Positions 33,599 to 42,397 of a stretch of DNA of 46,889 bases are shown one piece after another. Under the pieces are notes generated by a model that saw only the letters and a program-made list of their open reading frames with translations, searched no databases and had not been told where the DNA came from. The stretch's first letter is position 1. The number at the start of each line of letters is the position of its first letter. Both the position numbers and the translations under genes were made by a program. The DNA is taken from contig JAFXPL010000044.1 of NCBI GenBank assembly GCA_017527945.1, positions 1-46,889 on the forward strand. The letters run 5' to 3'. The DNA comes from Bacteroidales bacterium (GTDB lineage Bacteria; Bacteroidota; Bacteroidia; Bacteroidales; WCHB1-69).

Positions 33599-35332
33599 AT
33601 GAATCCCTTGCTGCAAATAGAAGATTTGTCGCTCGATTTGTGCCGCGATGCCGAATGGAATCCTATTCTGCACCATGTCCATTTTTCCTTGAACGAAGGG
33701 GAGACTTTGGGCATTGTCGGCGAGTCGGGGTCGGGAAAATCGGTGACGGCATTGTCTGTCATGCGGTTGCTGAATTCGAAAAACGCCCGATACCCGTCCG
33801 GGCACATTTGGTTTCAAGCACAATCGGGACAGCCCCGCGTTGACTTGCTTGCCGCAGACGAGCCCCAAATGCAGTTGTTCCGGGGCAACCAAATCGGCAT
33901 GATTTTCCAGGAGCCGATGACCTCGCTGAATCCGGTAATCCGTTGCGGCGACCAAATCACCGAACAGATTATCCTGCACAAGAAAATCCCCGAAAAAGAG
34001 GCTAAAGAGCAGGTCCTCCATTTATTCGAGGAAGTAATGCTGCCACGGCCGAAGCAGATTCTCGACTCCTATCCGCACGAGCTTTCGGGCGGACAGAAGC
34101 AGCGCATCATGATTGCCATGGCAATGAGCTGTCAGCCCAGACTGCTTATCGCTGACGAGCCGACAACCGCCTTGGATGTCACCATCCAAAAGAACATCCT
34201 TGAACTCATCCGCAATTTGCAACAAAAACACGGCATGAGCGTGCTGTTCATCACCCACGACTTAGGAGTGATGGCCGAAATCGCCGACCGCACCATTGTC
34301 ATGTACAAGGGTGAAATCATGGAGGAAAACACGGTCCGAAACATCTTTTTACATCCGCAAAGTGCCTACACGAAACAGCTCATCGCCTGCCGCCCGTCTA
34401 TGAGCACGCGTTTGAGAAAACTTCCGCAAGTGGCTGATTTTGATGGGAATGAGGATGTCGAGATGCAAAAAGTCATCGAAAGCCTCAAAGTGTCCACGAA
34501 AGAGCGGGAAGATGCGCACCGGGCACTCTATAATGGTGATAAGATAATATCAATCAACCGTTTGAACAAAGTTTACAAGGTGCGAAAACGCAAACTGTTT
34601 GAAAGACAGAAATATTTCCAAGCCCTGCACGACATCAATCTTGACATCTACGAAGGCGAGACCTTGGGGCTCGTCGGCGAGTCGGGATGCGGAAAAACCA
34701 CCTTGGGGCGATCCTTGCTGAGGCTGATAGAACCTACTTCCGGGAAAGTGTTCTATCGCGGGAAAGACCTTGTTCAGCTGCCCACATCGGAGATGCGGAA
34801 ATTGCGCAAAGATTTGCAAATCATTCTTCAAGATCCATATTCTTCTCTCAACCAGCGACTTACCATTGGCGAGGCGTTGGTAGAGCCCATGCGGGTGCAC
34901 GGCATTCTAAACAATGAAAAAGAACGGCGAAAAAAGGCTATCGACCTCCTGGAACGTGTAAGCCTCAATGAATCGCACTTTTACCGCTATCCGCACGAAT
35001 TCTCCGGAGGGCAGCGTCAACGCATCTCCATCGCGAGGGCTTTGGCGGTGAATCCCAAGTTCATCATCTGCGACGAGTCGGTGTCGGCCCTCGACGTGTC
35101 TGTGCAGGCACAGGTGCTGAATCTGCTGAACGAACTGAAGGACGAATACCACTTCACCTACATTTTCATCTCGCACGACCTTTCCGTGGTCAAATTCATG
35201 GCCGATCGAATTGCGGTCATGAAAAACGGGGCCATTGTGGAGATTGGCGAAGCCGACGCGCTCTGCAAAAACCCGAAAACCGAATACACCCGCACGCTGA
35301 TCGACGCCATCCCAAAAGGGATTACCGTATGA
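33599..35332 (+). CDS. Fused DppD-DppF type oligopeptide ABC transporter ATPase
   Basis: 577 residues containing two complete ABC ATPase domains. First: [29 protein letters not shown]. Second: [33 protein letters not shown]. Each is followed by the oligopeptide/dipeptide C-terminal element ([11 protein letters not shown] and [11 protein letters not shown]). It would energise uptake of peptides or nickel through a DppB/DppC permease pair. No permease or binding-protein gene is adjacent, so those parts must be elsewhere. The fusion of the two subunits is common in the phylum. Confidence 0.94.
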   Translation: MNPLLQIEDLSLDLCRDAEWNPILHHVHFSLNEGETLGIVGESGSGKSVTALSVMRLLNSKNARYPSGHIWFQAQSGQPRVDLLAADEPQMQLFRGNQIGMIFQEPMTSLNPVIRCGDQITEQIILHKKIPEKEAKEQVLHLFEEVMLPRPKQILDSYPHELSGGQKQRIMIAMAMSCQPRLLIADEPTTALDVTIQKNILELIRNLQQKHGMSVLFITHDLGVMAEIADRTIVMYKGEIMEENTVRNIFLHPQSAYTKQLIACRPSMSTRLRKLPQVADFDGNEDVEMQKVIESLKVSTKEREDAHRALYNGDKIISINRLNKVYKVRKRKLFERQKYFQALHDINLDIYEGETLGLVGESGCGKTTLGRSLLRLIEPTSGKVFYRGKDLVQLPTSEMRKLRKDLQIILQDPYSSLNQRLTIGEALVEPMRVHGILNNEKERRKKAIDLLERVSLNESHFYRYPHEFSGGQRQRISIARALAVNPKFIICDESVSALDVSVQAQVLNLLNELKDEYHFTYIFISHDLSVVKFMADRIAVMKNGAIVEIGEADALCKNPKTEYTRTLIDAIPKGITV

Positions 35333-35380
35333 CACAGCCTTGCGACACCATAAACGTTTTACAATCATAGTACGTTAATT

Positions 35381-36301
35381 ATGAGCAATATCTACAACAT
35401 TTTTAAAACCATCATTCGCATTGGCATCGGCGTATTCTTTATCGTTTCCGCCATCTTGAAACTATTGTCAATCGACAATTTTGAACTGTATATTTACAGT
35501 TTCAACCTCCTAAGCTTTCCGCTATGCGGCTTGGCCGCCCGAGGAATTATCGCCAGCGAGATTCTGGCTGGCATCTTGCTGATCATCAAGGTAAAATATA
35601 AAGCGGCGTGGTGGCTGACACTCCTTATGCTCATCGGATTCTCGTGCTTGCTGGTCTATGTGATTCTGTTTCGCGACGACAGCAATTGCCACTGTATGGG
35701 GGATTTGGTGGAACTCAAGCCTGCGGTTTCACTCATCAAGAACATCGTAACGATTGCCTTACTGTGGCTGATTCGCAAAGAGGAAGACTATCCATTCAAG
35801 TGGCGAAACTGGGCATTGGCCGGAAGCCTTGTCGCAGCCTTCGTGCCCCCGTTCGCGCTTTTCCCGACCGACAGCGTCTATAACCTGTTTTCCCGATCAA
35901 ACAACCTGGACTATAACGAGACCGCCTTCAACGGCTTAATGGCCGACACTTCCATGCAGAACCTCCACCTGGAAAACGGGAACTTCATCATAGGAGTGAT
36001 TTCGTCGGGATGCCCGCACTGCAAGACGGGATGCCTGAAATTGTCGGAAATTGTAAACAAGAACCAACTTGACACGAACCGGGTACTCTTTTTTGTGTGG
36101 GGCGACAGCTCATCCGTGGAGCATTTCAAAAAAGAGACCCAGACAGAAATTTTCCAATATTCTGCCATAAACCCCATCGTGGCCGTGCAAATTTCCAACG
36201 GCACATTTCCTAAATATTTGTTTATGACGGACGGAAACGTAGTAAAGACGGCAGATTCACGCCATTTGACAGAAAAATCAGTGAAAGAGCATTTGCGATG
36301 A
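35381..36301 (+). CDS. MauE/DoxX-like membrane protein fused to a thioredoxin-like domain
   Basis: 306 residues. Four hydrophobic helices in the first about 130 residues show a MauE/DoxX pattern, including a CHCMGDL motif (NCHCMG) after the third. A fifth helix follows (about 147-165), then a periplasmic thioredoxin-like domain with SSGCPHCKTGC (CPHC at 211-214). This layout occurs in Bacteroidota proteins related to BT_3928. It suggests that reducing equivalents are passed through the membrane part to the CPHC domain, similar in purpose to DsbD, which is inference. It stands between the ABC ATPase and a TetR-like regulator. Confidence 0.82.
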   Translation: MSNIYNIFKTIIRIGIGVFFIVSAILKLLSIDNFELYIYSFNLLSFPLCGLAARGIIASEILAGILLIIKVKYKAAWWLTLLMLIGFSCLLVYVILFRDDSNCHCMGDLVELKPAVSLIKNIVTIALLWLIRKEEDYPFKWRNWALAGSLVAAFVPPFALFPTDSVYNLFSRSNNLDYNETAFNGLMADTSMQNLHLENGNFIIGVISSGCPHCKTGCLKLSEIVNKNQLDTNRVLFFVWGDSSSVEHFKKETQTEIFQYSAINPIVAVQISNGTFPKYLFMTDGNVVKTADSRHLTEKSVKEHLR

Positions 36302-36310
36302 TTTTTTTTG

Positions 36311-36318
36311 TATTTTCG
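36311..36318 (+). promoter_or_regulatory. -7-like element of the TetR-like gene (TATTTTCG)
   Basis: TATTTTCG, one mismatch from TAnnTTTG, followed by CGC, 28 bases before ATG 36346. Confidence 0.45.
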
Positions 36319-36345
36319 CGCTTTCAATTTTAACGATGCAACATT

Positions 36346-36900
36346 ATGCCTCTTTCCAACTCTAAAAAGCAAGAACTGTTCGACTATTATTCGGAAAACG
36401 GCTTCCAGAACTCCACCGAACAAATAGTAAAAAAAATGAACATTTGTCACAAAACGTTTTTCAACCGTTATGGGACAAAAGCAAACTCCGTTGAAATCGC
36501 ATGGCTCTATTGGCAACAATTATGCAGGAAAAAATGGCTTGAAGTGGTCATACACTGCAACCATAGCATTGAAGCCCTGACGATGACCCTCTTCAGCATC
36601 TCCGAATTCCGCAATGAGGAGCCGCACTATTACGAATACACCCGTGCAAACCGAAAGTATCTGGAAAAGGACTCATTCTTCTACACCGCCATCCATGCTA
36701 TTTTGGAAAGAGGAAAACAAAGTTTCCACATTCAAGAGAACCTTGATTTCGAGTCGTACATCACCTTTTTATTGAACAACCTGTTTTTGATTGACGCAGA
36801 GTTGGACCAACGTCCGGCAATATTGAACTATGTTCTCGCCCCCGCCCTGACGGAACGCGGCCTCGAACTGTTTTTAGAGACACCGTTCGCCTGGCATTAA
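36346..36900 (+). CDS. TetR/AcrR-like transcriptional regulator
   Basis: 184 residues. The N-terminal region (about 5-50) looks like a TetR helix-turn-helix: ELFDYYSENGFQNSTEQIVKKMNICHKTFFNRYGTK in part, with the FFNRYGTK helix typical of the recognition end. The all-helical remainder resembles a TetR ligand and dimerisation domain. Its target is unknown; the neighbouring MauE-thioredoxin gene and the GT gene are both candidates. The HTH is less canonical than in most TetR proteins. Confidence 0.72.
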   Translation: MPLSNSKKQELFDYYSENGFQNSTEQIVKKMNICHKTFFNRYGTKANSVEIAWLYWQQLCRKKWLEVVIHCNHSIEALTMTLFSISEFRNEEPHYYEYTRANRKYLEKDSFFYTAIHAILERGKQSFHIQENLDFESYITFLLNNLFLIDAELDQRPAILNYVLAPALTERGLELFLETPFAWH

Positions 36901-36930
36901 ATCTTTTTCGGAGGGTTTCTAAATAAAGCG

Positions 36931-36938
36931 TATTTTTG
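36931..36938 (+). promoter_or_regulatory. -7 element of the glycosyltransferase gene (TATTTTTG)
   Basis: TATTTTTG followed by CAGCC, 19 bases before ATG 36958. Confidence 0.6.
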
Positions 36939-36957
36939 CAGCCATTTTCATGCAGAA

Positions 36958-38553
36958 ATGGAATACGCTCAAACCAAAAGCTTTAGGCTCCATATTCTTC
37001 CGCTGGCGGTTATCGCCGCAGTGGCAATAGTTGTCGGTGCTCGGTACCTCAACGAGCCGCCGGCATTCATCCATGCGTGGGCACAATCCGACAACTACTC
37101 GATAGCGTTAGGTTTCCAGCACAACGGCGGCGACCTGTTCCATCCCCAGACGCTCATCTTCAACAAGCAGCAGAAGGGCTTTAACGATCCCGTTTCGTTA
37201 GTGACGGGATGTGATTTCCCTTTGCACCACTGGCTTGTCTCCGGCCTGATGTCTCTCACCGGCAGCCGACAGCCGTGGGTGTTCAGAGGATTCACCTTGG
37301 CTGTCTCCATTTTCGGACTTTGGGCTTTGTACCTGCTGGCGTATATGCTGACGGGCTCACGGGCAAAATCCCTGCTGACCGCCGCCTTCACGGCCACGGC
37401 CCCATCTTTCGCTTACTACAGTTCTTCGTTCCTGCCCACCGCTCCGGCGCTGGCACTGGCCATGGGCGGCCTGCTGCTTTATGCACTGCATCTCCGGGAC
37501 GGCAAGACATGGCCCCTTTACGGGGGAATTCTTTTACTCACCTTGTCTATGATGACACGCACCTCCTTTGCCGTGCTTTGGGTGGCTGTGGCCTGTTTCC
37601 AAATCCTGCGCATCCTGCGCCATGAGGCATCGCTTCGGGAATCGTGGCTACCCTTTGCCATCGGAACGGCTGCGTTCGCCGCGTGGTGGCTCTGGAGCCT
37701 GCACTTGCGGAACGAATATGGCTCGCTGTTCCTCGGCAGCCTGCTGCCCGTCCGGAGTCTCGAAGACGCAAAGGAGATCCTACACAACCTCTACCACCGC
37801 TGGAGGTTTCACTTTTTCCAGCATGCCCATTATGCCCTTCTGACGGTAGCGGCCATTGGCGCGGCCATCATGCTGATGGTTCGGAAAAAATCCACAACCC
37901 CGGACCGCAAGAAGCTATCGCTTTGGTGGCTTCTATCCATTTGGGTGTTCGGCGAACTGCTGTTCGTCGCCGCCATGTCACAGCAGTTCATGCACCACGA
38001 CTACTATTTCTTAGACAGCCTGTTCCTCCCAACCGTCCTGTTCTTGATTCTGACACTCGGCAACTTGCCCAATCCATCCCAAAAATGGAGCCAGATTGCC
38101 TCTCTTCTCCTTTTGCTGGCGCTTACCACATGGATGACCTTCGAGGCCTGCGAGATGCAGAAAGTGCGGCGCACAGAAGGGGTTGAGGCCTACCAGACCG
38201 CCATCCGCTACCAAAACGCAAACAAGATGTTGGAAGAAAACGGTTTCGGGTCGCGCGACCTGCGATTCATGACCCTGTTCTCCTATCCGCAAAACACCCC
38301 TTTTGTGATGATGGACCGCGAAGGATTCGCCGTGATGTGGAATGACCCCAAAGTGGTGGCGCATGCCCTGACATTCGACTTCGACTACATTCTGGTAGAA
38401 GACAACATATTCCGACAACTGTTCGGGGAGGCGCCCATCCTGTCACGCCTGCAACGACTTGCCGGCAACGGGGAAATCTCGGTTTGCGCCCTCTCAGACA
38501 GCGTACTGCACACCTCTTCCGAGCAATTTTTCAACGAGAGCGTCCAGCATTGA
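36958..38553 (+). CDS. GT-C fold membrane glycosyltransferase (ArnT/PMT-like, family 39-type)
   Basis: 531 residues with about ten to eleven hydrophobic helices spread over the first about 400 residues. The first extracytoplasmic loop has AFIHAWAQSDNYSIAL; in GT-C enzymes an acidic residue in this loop is catalytic. A hydrophilic C-terminal region (about 410-530) is present. Such enzymes move sugars from polyprenyl-phosphate donors to lipid A, proteins or polysaccharide on the periplasmic face. Acceptor unknown. The rhamnulokinase gene starts 23 bases after its stop. Confidence 0.78.
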   Translation: MEYAQTKSFRLHILPLAVIAAVAIVVGARYLNEPPAFIHAWAQSDNYSIALGFQHNGGDLFHPQTLIFNKQQKGFNDPVSLVTGCDFPLHHWLVSGLMSLTGSRQPWVFRGFTLAVSIFGLWALYLLAYMLTGSRAKSLLTAAFTATAPSFAYYSSSFLPTAPALALAMGGLLLYALHLRDGKTWPLYGGILLLTLSMMTRTSFAVLWVAVACFQILRILRHEASLRESWLPFAIGTAAFAAWWLWSLHLRNEYGSLFLGSLLPVRSLEDAKEILHNLYHRWRFHFFQHAHYALLTVAAIGAAIMLMVRKKSTTPDRKKLSLWWLLSIWVFGELLFVAAMSQQFMHHDYYFLDSLFLPTVLFLILTLGNLPNPSQKWSQIASLLLLLALTTWMTFEACEMQKVRRTEGVEAYQTAIRYQNANKMLEENGFGSRDLRFMTLFSYPQNTPFVMMDREGFAVMWNDPKVVAHALTFDFDYILVEDNIFRQLFGEAPILSRLQRLAGNGEISVCALSDSVLHTSSEQFFNESVQH

Positions 38554-38576
38554 ACATTTTCCAAACTCCGTACAGC

Positions 38577-39893
38577 ATGAAAAACATCCACCTTGCTTGT
38601 GACTTCGGCGGCAGCAGCGGCCGCGTGATGGCCGGTTGGACAGAAGGCGGAAGAGTCCGTCTCGAAGAAATCCATCGTTTCCAGAACCGCCAGATACGCC
38701 TTGGCGACACCCTCTACTGGGACTTTCCCGCACTATTCCAAGAGATGAAGGACGGACTGCGCAAAGCCGCCGCAAAGTACGGCGACGGCATCGTCTCCAT
38801 CGGCATCGACACGTGGGGCGTCGATTTCGGCCTCATCGACCGGCAGGGGCGCCTCCTCGGACTGCCCGTCTGCTACCGCGATGCCCGCACAAAGGGGCTT
38901 CCGGAGCGTTATTTCGCCTCCCGCGACCGCCACGAGCACTACACGCACAACGGCACGCAGGTGATGGAAATCAACACTCTGTTCCAGTTGCTGGCGATGA
39001 AGGAGGAGTCGTCGCTACCAAGCGGAGCAACGCTCCTCTTCATGCCCGACCTTTTCAGCTACTACCTCACCGGCATCGCCAACAACGAATACACCATCGC
39101 CTCCACGAGCGAGCTGCTCAACGCCCGCACCCGCGACTGGGACTGGGCCCTCATCAACGACGCGGGGCTGCCCCGCTCGCTGTTCGGGCCGATCGTGATG
39201 CCCGGCACTGTGCGCGGGCCCATCCTGCCGCACATTGCCGAAGAGACGAGCCTTGCCACGACGGTGCAGGTCATCGCCGTGGCCAGCCACGACACCGCCT
39301 CGGCCGTCATGAGCATTCCCGAATTCGACGAGCCTGCCGCCTGGATCTCTTCCGGCACGTGGAGTCTGCTCGGCGTGACGGTCAACGAGCCGATCCTGAC
39401 CCCGGAGGCCTGCGACGCGGGTTTCACCAACGAGGGCGGTGCCGAAGGCAAGATCACCTTCCTGAGCAACATCACCGGACTTTGGATTCTGCAGCAGCTG
39501 GCCAAGGAGTGGCGCACCGACGACTGGTCCGCCATGACCGCCGAGGCGCGGAAAGTACAAGCTTCTCCGCTCATCGATGTGGACGACAATGCTTTCTCCG
39601 CGCCGGAATCCATGCAACGGGCCATCTTCGCGGCAGTGGGGCGTGAGCTCTCGCGCGGGGAGACCGTGCGTTGCGTGTTGGAGAGCTTGGCGCACCGCTA
39701 CGCCACTGCCATCCGCCACCTCAACACCCTTTTGGAGGCGCCCGTGCGGCGGCTACACATCATCGGCGGCGGTTCGCAGAACACCCTGCTGAACGAACTC
39801 ACGGCCCAGGCCACGGGACTGAAGGTCACCACCGGCGAAGTGGAGGCCACGGCGGTGGGGAATATCATGGGACAGATGCAGGCGATGCCATAA
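38577..39893 (+). CDS. rhaB: Rhamnulokinase, C-terminally shortened
   Basis: 438 residues from ATG 38577 (the longer frame upstream overlaps the GT gene). FGGY-family kinase phosphorylating L-rhamnulose. Motifs include CDFGGSSGRVMAG (N-terminal phosphate loop), IGIDTWGVDFGLID, ASHDTASAV, SSGTWSLLGV and GGGSQNTLLNELTAQATG. The usual C-terminal about 45-50 residues after GNIMGQ are absent: the frame stops at QMQAMP, just where a type I RM locus begins. Function may be impaired. rhaA, rhaD and a rhamnose permease are not in the window. Confidence 0.88.
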   Translation: MKNIHLACDFGGSSGRVMAGWTEGGRVRLEEIHRFQNRQIRLGDTLYWDFPALFQEMKDGLRKAAAKYGDGIVSIGIDTWGVDFGLIDRQGRLLGLPVCYRDARTKGLPERYFASRDRHEHYTHNGTQVMEINTLFQLLAMKEESSLPSGATLLFMPDLFSYYLTGIANNEYTIASTSELLNARTRDWDWALINDAGLPRSLFGPIVMPGTVRGPILPHIAEETSLATTVQVIAVASHDTASAVMSIPEFDEPAAWISSGTWSLLGVTVNEPILTPEACDAGFTNEGGAEGKITFLSNITGLWILQQLAKEWRTDDWSAMTAEARKVQASPLIDVDDNAFSAPESMQRAIFAAVGRELSRGETVRCVLESLAHRYATAIRHLNTLLEAPVRRLHIIGGGSQNTLLNELTAQATGLKVTTGEVEATAVGNIMGQMQAMP

Positions 39894-39922
39894 AACGTGA
39901 ATGTCTATATTTATATTTTATG

Positions 39923-39930
39923 TACCTTTG
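39923..39930 (+). promoter_or_regulatory. -7 element of the hsdM promoter (TACCTTTG)
   Basis: TACCTTTG followed by CGGC, only 12 bases before ATG 39942. The transcript would start about 5 bases before that ATG, giving a nearly leaderless mRNA, or translation may begin at the second ATG (39954). Confidence 0.6.
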
Positions 39931-39941
39931 CGGCATAAAAT

Positions 39942-41993
39942 ATGAATTTTAAAATGATTACGAAACAAGCCTTGGGAAACCTCCTTTTCGGCATGGCCGA
40001 CATCCTTCGCGACAAGGTGGAGGACTACAAGTCGTATATTCTCTCATTGCTGTTTTTCAAACGTCTTTCCGACAATTACCAGTGGGAGATTGAACACGAG
40101 AAAGAACAGTTTATAATTGACTACGTGCGGGAACCTTCGCCACGTGAACTGGAAGTGATTGCCAAGAAAAAGCATGATTTCACAATCCCTGCCGGCTGCT
40201 TTTGGGATGATGTGCGATTGGCTCCTATCGACAAAAAAAACGAGAAATTGGACGCCGCTGTCAATGCCATTGCCGAGCAGAACATCGACAAAAACGGCAA
40301 GTATTTCCTTAAAGGCATCATCAACACCGTGCGATGGAACGAGCCGGCCCCCAATGGCTCCGGCGGCAAAAAACTTGACCCAGAGGTACTCACCAACCTC
40401 GTCAACTATCTGAGTGCGGTGGATTTGAGCAACAACAATGTCACGGTTGATATCCTGGGCGACGCTTACGAATACCTCATCAAGCGTTTTGCCGATGAAA
40501 ACAAGGGCGGCACTATGGCCGGCCAGTTCTATACCCCGCAGGAGGTCGTCGATATCATTGTGCGCTACTTGAAACCGCAAAAAGGCGAAACCGTGTATGA
40601 CCCCACTTGTGGCTCTGGCGGTTTTCTGCTGAATGCGGCCAAATATGCGCGCGCCAGCTATGACACGCAAAAGAGCATTCGTCTGTTCGGTCAGGAATTA
40701 GTGTGGAACACCTGGGCTATTTGCAATATCAACATGATTCTGCACGGTTTGGATGCCCGCATCGAGCAGGGCGACACCATCCGCGACCCGAAATTCAAAA
40801 GCGAGGAAAACGAACTTGAGCTTCGCACTTTCGACAAGGTGATGGCCAATTTCCCCTTCTCAATGGAGAACTGGGCGCAAAACGGCGAACCCAAGAAGGA
40901 CAAAAAAGGCAATACTGTCAACAAGAAAGACGGTACGCCGCAAATCGAATACAAGAAGGAGTTTACCGACCCTTACAACCGCCTCGTTTATGGAGTTCCA
41001 CCTTACAGCAATGGTGATTTTGCTTTCTTACAGCACATTATTGCCTCTTTGGATGACAAGGGCAAGGCTGGTGTGGTTTGTCCGCAAGGTGTGCTGTTCC
41101 GTGGCCAGCCCGAAAAGACCGAGGAAGAAGACGGTCAGAACCGCAAGGCCGATGTGGAGTACACGATCCGTCGTGGATTCTTGCAAGGCGTGAATTTCAA
41201 GCAGCATATTAACATCATAGATGCCATTGTGGTGCTGCCGGGCAATCTATTTTATGGAACCACCATCCCTGGTGCCATCATCTTCTTCGACAAGAACAAG
41301 CCTGAGGAGCGCAAGAACAAGGTGCTGATGGTGTATGCTGCCAAGAAAGGCTGGTACCGCGAGGAGGCCAACATGAGCGTGCTGGAACCACAGGATGTGC
41401 TGCGTATCTCCACCATTTTGGAGAGTTGGGGCGATGAGGAAAAGGCGAAACATTGGATCAAACACCAGAAAAACAGGCTGCATATCCGCATTGAGGAGGA
41501 GTTGGATTTTCAGCTTTCAGAAATAGAAAACGATACCAAAGAAGAGTTGGCCAAGCAAACCGAAAAGTTGGCCAAGGCCAAGTTGGCGTTGCAAACCAAG
41601 GCGGAGAATGGCAAGAAGCCGACCGCCGGCGAGCTGAAAGCCGTAGAGGCCGCACAGAAAGCGTTGGACAAACTCACTTCAGACAAAGCCGCCCGCGAAA
41701 CAGCCTTCCGGGAGAAAGCCGAGAAAATACGCCAAGCCATTGCCGATGTGGAGAACGAATTGATGCAGATGTTTGCCGATCCCGAACTGCGCAAACGCTA
41801 TTTCTCCATCGTGGACATGGACGAGATCAAGGAAAACGAGTTCAACCTCAACATCCCGCGTTATGTGGATACCTTTGAGCCAGAAGAACAGATTGACCTA
41901 AAGGAAGCCATTGCCGATTTCCAAAAGGCGATGCAAACGGAATCGGAAACGGAGAAGGAACTGGAGGAATTGCTGAAATCAATTAACAATTGA
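39942..41993 (+). CDS. hsdM: Type I restriction-modification DNA methyltransferase subunit
   Basis: 683 residues from ATG 39942; ATG 39954 is a reasonable alternative. HsdM N-terminal helical domain (about 8-150) and an N6-adenine MTase domain with SAM-binding DPTCGSGG (from Asp 220). The catalytic motif IV reads ANFPFS (Asn 303), where NPPF is usual. A long charged coiled coil follows in the C-terminal part (about 510-610). HsdM pairs with HsdS to methylate adenine in the bipartite target. The last residues (INN, then TGA) are encoded by the ACAAT-type spacer repeat. hsdS is separated from it by two DUF1016 genes. Confidence 0.95.
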   Translation: MNFKMITKQALGNLLFGMADILRDKVEDYKSYILSLLFFKRLSDNYQWEIEHEKEQFIIDYVREPSPRELEVIAKKKHDFTIPAGCFWDDVRLAPIDKKNEKLDAAVNAIAEQNIDKNGKYFLKGIINTVRWNEPAPNGSGGKKLDPEVLTNLVNYLSAVDLSNNNVTVDILGDAYEYLIKRFADENKGGTMAGQFYTPQEVVDIIVRYLKPQKGETVYDPTCGSGGFLLNAAKYARASYDTQKSIRLFGQELVWNTWAICNINMILHGLDARIEQGDTIRDPKFKSEENELELRTFDKVMANFPFSMENWAQNGEPKKDKKGNTVNKKDGTPQIEYKKEFTDPYNRLVYGVPPYSNGDFAFLQHIIASLDDKGKAGVVCPQGVLFRGQPEKTEEEDGQNRKADVEYTIRRGFLQGVNFKQHINIIDAIVVLPGNLFYGTTIPGAIIFFDKNKPEERKNKVLMVYAAKKGWYREEANMSVLEPQDVLRISTILESWGDEEKAKHWIKHQKNRLHIRIEEELDFQLSEIENDTKEELAKQTEKLAKAKLALQTKAENGKKPTAGELKAVEAAQKALDKLTSDKAARETAFREKAEKIRQAIADVENELMQMFADPELRKRYFSIVDMDEIKENEFNLNIPRYVDTFEPEEQIDLKEAIADFQKAMQTESETEKELEELLKSINN

Positions 41994-42005
41994 CAATGAA
42001 CAATG
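41981..42005 (+). repeat. ACAAT-type spacer repeat 1 (hsdM / truncated DUF1016 junction)
   Basis: Overlapping units ATTAACAAT, TTGACAAT and GAACAATG. It provides the TGA stop of hsdM and the ATG of the next gene. Confidence 0.85.
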
Positions 42006-42371
42006 ATGGAGAATGAGATAAGTAAAAGCCAAAAACATGACCAACAATATCAAGAATTGGTTTCAGATATTGGTGGATTACTGGCAAATGCACGACAGCA
42101 CATTGCCTCATCGGTTAATACAATATTGGTGGAAACCTATTGGCAGATTGGTCGCTATATAGTTGAATACGAGCAAAAAGGTGCAGAACGGGCAGAATAT
42201 GGCAGCAACCTTCTGAACCGTTTATCCAACGATTTGACACTCAAATACGGAAAAGGGTTTGGGAAGAGCAACCTTCTGTACATGAGAAAATTATATATAA
42301 CCTTTCCGAAAAGTGGGACACTGTCCCACCTTTTGAGTTGGAGCCATTACTACGAAATATTGAAGAATTAA
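42003..42371 (+). pseudogene. Truncated DUF1016 (YhcG-type) gene, N-terminal domain only
   Basis: 122 residues. Residues 15-120 match the DUF1016 N-terminal helical domain, with ETYWQIGRYIVEYEQKG and YGKGFGKSNLLYMRKLY, ending LSWSHYYEILKN. Full-length family members continue from this point for another about 200 residues, including a PDDEXK nuclease domain, which is missing. The frame stops exactly where the second spacer repeat begins (AAT TAA). The first 24 bases around the start are identical to those of the next gene. Probably the remnant of a second DUF1016 nuclease lost by recombination at the repeats, although a free-standing HTH-like protein is possible. Confidence 0.75.
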
Positions 42372-42397
42372 CAATATACAATGTACAATTAACAATG
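42366..42397 (+). repeat. ACAAT-type spacer repeat 2 (truncated DUF1016 / DUF1016 junction)
   Basis: AATTAACAAT, ATACAATG, TACAATTAACAATG in tandem. It supplies the TAA stop of the truncated gene and the ATG of the following one. Confidence 0.85.

Noticed and set aside
38636..39646. 336-codon open frame on the plus strand inside rhaB
   Set aside because: Out-of-frame reading of a clear FGGY kinase; Arg/His/Pro-rich product without family features.
42338..42394. Longer start for the intact DUF1016 gene
   Set aside because: The extra 19 residues come from the end of the truncated gene and the spacer repeat; the ATG at 42395 shares its context with the start of the neighbouring DUF1016 gene.
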